The translations under genes and the position numbers were made by a program. Below are positions 4,923 to 6,139 of a stretch of 6,139 bases of DNA, piece after piece. This DNA comes from Acidobacteria bacterium AH-259-L09 (GTDB lineage Bacteria > Acidobacteriota > UBA6911 > RPQK01): NCBI GenBank assembly GCA_027717875.1, contig JALLOL010000156.1, positions 1 to 6,139 on the forward strand, read 5' to 3'. Numbering within the stretch: position 1 is the first letter of the stretch; each line of letters opens with the position of its first letter. The notes under the pieces are model-generated. The model saw only the letters and a list, made by a program, of their open reading frames with translations, was not told the DNA's origin and did not search any database.

Positions 4923-6139
4923 ATGACGATGGGACTTTGGTTAGGACTAGTTATTCTCTTCTTTATCATCGCATTGGCCTTTACGAAGGCTTTCTTAAAA
5001 ATCTGTCCCCCCAACCAGATATTGATCTTTTCAGGAAGGAAAACAAAGCTGAAAGATGGGACGCAGGTCCGCTACAGAATCATCAAAGGAGGCAGGGCCT
5101 TTAAGTTTCCAATCATAGAGACGGTTCAAAGTATGTCTTTGGAGACGATGCCGATCGAGATAGAGCTTAGTGGCGCTCTAGCTAAGGGGATTATTCCCTT
5201 AAATGTTGCTGGTATGGCGAACATCAAAATTGCTGGATCGGAAGAGGAAGGTCGATTGAATGCTGTTGAAAGATTCTTGGGGAAAAGGAGAGAAGATATC
5301 GCGCGAATCGCCAGAGAGACTCTCGAAGGCAGTTTGCGTGGTGTATTGGCTACCTTAACACCAGAGGAAGCCAATACAGAGAGACTCAAATTCGCTCAAG
5401 AAGTCATGAATGAAGCATCCGAGGATTTTCAAAGATTGGGCTTGGTATTGGATACGTTTAAGATTCACGGTGTTTCTGATACCCAGCGATATCTGGAGGC
5501 TATTGGAAGAAAGAAGAATGCAGAGGTCCAGAGTGATGCCCGAATTGCTGAGGCCGAGTCAGAAGCCGAGGCTCGAAAGGTAGCTGCCGCGGCTAAGAAG
5601 GAAGGTAATGTGGCTGAGGCGGAAGCTGAGATGATTACGGTGGAGGCTCGAAACAGGCTGCGAGTTAAAACAGCAGAGCTGGAGGCAAACAGCAATCAAG
5701 CTGAAGCAAGAGCAAAAGTTGCAGGTGACATCGCCAGAGTAGAGGAAGAGAAAACTCTTGAAGAAGCACGAGTTGATCTTAATAAAAAGAAACACGAAGC
5801 TGATATCGTTGTTCCCGCAGAGGCCGCTAAGCAGGCCAGTGAGTTACGTGCCAGAGGTGATGCGGCCAGAATTCTCGAAGATGGGAAGGCCACAGCCGAT
5901 GCCGTCAGACTTATGCGTGAACAATGGGAGCAGGGAAATACCAGAGATCTTTTCTTAATTCAACTTCTGCCGGAGATTGTCGAGACAGTTAGCCAGGTCG
6001 TTAGTGAAAACCTGAGTATTGAAAAACTAACCATTGTTGATAGCGGAAACGGCAATGGTATCCCACAGCTGGTGAAGGGACTCACAGGTTCGGTCGTCTC
6101 AATCATAGAAGAGATCAAAAATGCGACAGGACTGGATAT
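4923..6139 (+). CDS. Flotillin-family (SPFH/band 7) membrane scaffold protein, 3' end cut off
   Basis: The frame is open for 405 codons to the window edge with no stop. Residues 3-24 are a hydrophobic membrane anchor (LWLGLVILFFIIALAF). The SPFH domain follows to about residue 195, with ERFLGKRREDIARIARETLEG and the typical GLVLDTFKI strand before YLEAIGRKKNAEV. Residues 200 to about 310 are the Ala/Glu/Arg-rich flotillin coiled coil, and the C-terminal flotillin segment has LLPEIVETV and the KLTIVDSGNGNG turn. This order matches Bacillus FloT/YuaG, but the coiled coil is shorter. Perhaps the last 20-90 residues are missing. Flotillins organise membrane microdomains and interact with membrane protein complexes. 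The ribosome site AAGGA is 7 nt upstream. Its place directly behind glnA, without a visible terminator, suggests linkage to the nitrogen genes, but this may be simple proximity. Confidence 0.9.
   Translation, partial: MTMGLWLGLVILFFIIALAFTKAFLKICPPNQILIFSGRKTKLKDGTQVRYRIIKGGRAFKFPIIETVQSMSLETMPIEIELSGALAKGIIPLNVAGMANIKIAGSEEEGRLNAVERFLGKRREDIARIARETLEGSLRGVLATLTPEEANTERLKFAQEVMNEASEDFQRLGLVLDTFKIHGVSDTQRYLEAIGRKKNAEVQSDARIAEAESEAEARKVAAAAKKEGNVAEAEAEMITVEARNRLRVKTAELEANSNQAEARAKVAGDIARVEEEKTLEEARVDLNKKKHEADIVVPAEAAKQASELRARGDAARILEDGKATADAVRLMREQWEQGNTRDLFLIQLLPEIVETVSQVVSENLSIEKLTIVDSGNGNGIPQLVKGLTGSVVSIIEEIKNATGLD

Noticed and set aside
4903..4926. Seven-codon frame (ATG to TGA) whose stop overlaps the flotillin ATG
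   Set aside because: The ATGA overlap suggests translational coupling, but there is no ribosome site before 4903, and the flotillin gene has its own good site inside this frame.
5126..5893. Several minus-strand frames opposite the flotillin gene
   Set aside because: They are Ser/Ala-rich antisense shadows of the Ala/Glu/Arg-rich coiled coil and have no motifs of their own.

Overview
The window looks like bacterial chromosome. It carries a compact nitrogen-assimilation cluster, all on the + strand: a TorF-type outer-membrane porin (578-1471), an Amt ammonium transporter (1612-2955), a PII signal protein (2995-3336), a type I glutamine synthetase (3364-4848), and a flotillin/SPFH protein that runs off the right edge (4923-6139). 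A porin with a C-terminal Phe and an Amt with a cleavable signal peptide point to a diderm (Gram-negative-type) bacterium. The GS is of the beta type, with the adenylylation Tyr present, and its inner segments recall cyanobacterial and Verrucomicrobia/Planctomycetes-like enzymes. My best guess for the host is a member of the PVC group, but this is a weak inference with no ribosomal or other lineage marker to back it.

Region by region: 1-396 has no convincing gene. It holds several inverted repeats, including a 21-pair compound stem-loop (123-186) and a perfect 8-bp GC dyad (316-337). At 397-412 is a full-consensus sigma-54 promoter, TGGCAC-N5-TTGCA, which predicts a transcript start near 423. 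The same stretch (408-542) reads in one frame as a decayed C-terminal tail of a second ammonium transporter. The porin follows, then a 139-nt gap without a terminator. Amt, PII and GS come next with short gaps of 39 and 27 nt. A 74-nt gap, also without a visible terminator, leads into the flotillin gene.

Read together, the cluster describes one route: ammonium or another small solute crosses the outer membrane (porin, inferred), is carried over the inner membrane by Amt under PII control, and is fixed into glutamine by GS. The sigma-54 promoter fits nitrogen-limitation control through an NtrC-like activator. Two points stand out. The PII T-loop lacks both classic modification sites (Thr at 51 instead of Tyr, Val at 49 instead of Ser), although the adjacent GS keeps its adenylylation Tyr. 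A flotillin scaffold gene also sits directly behind the nitrogen genes and may be co-transcribed with them.
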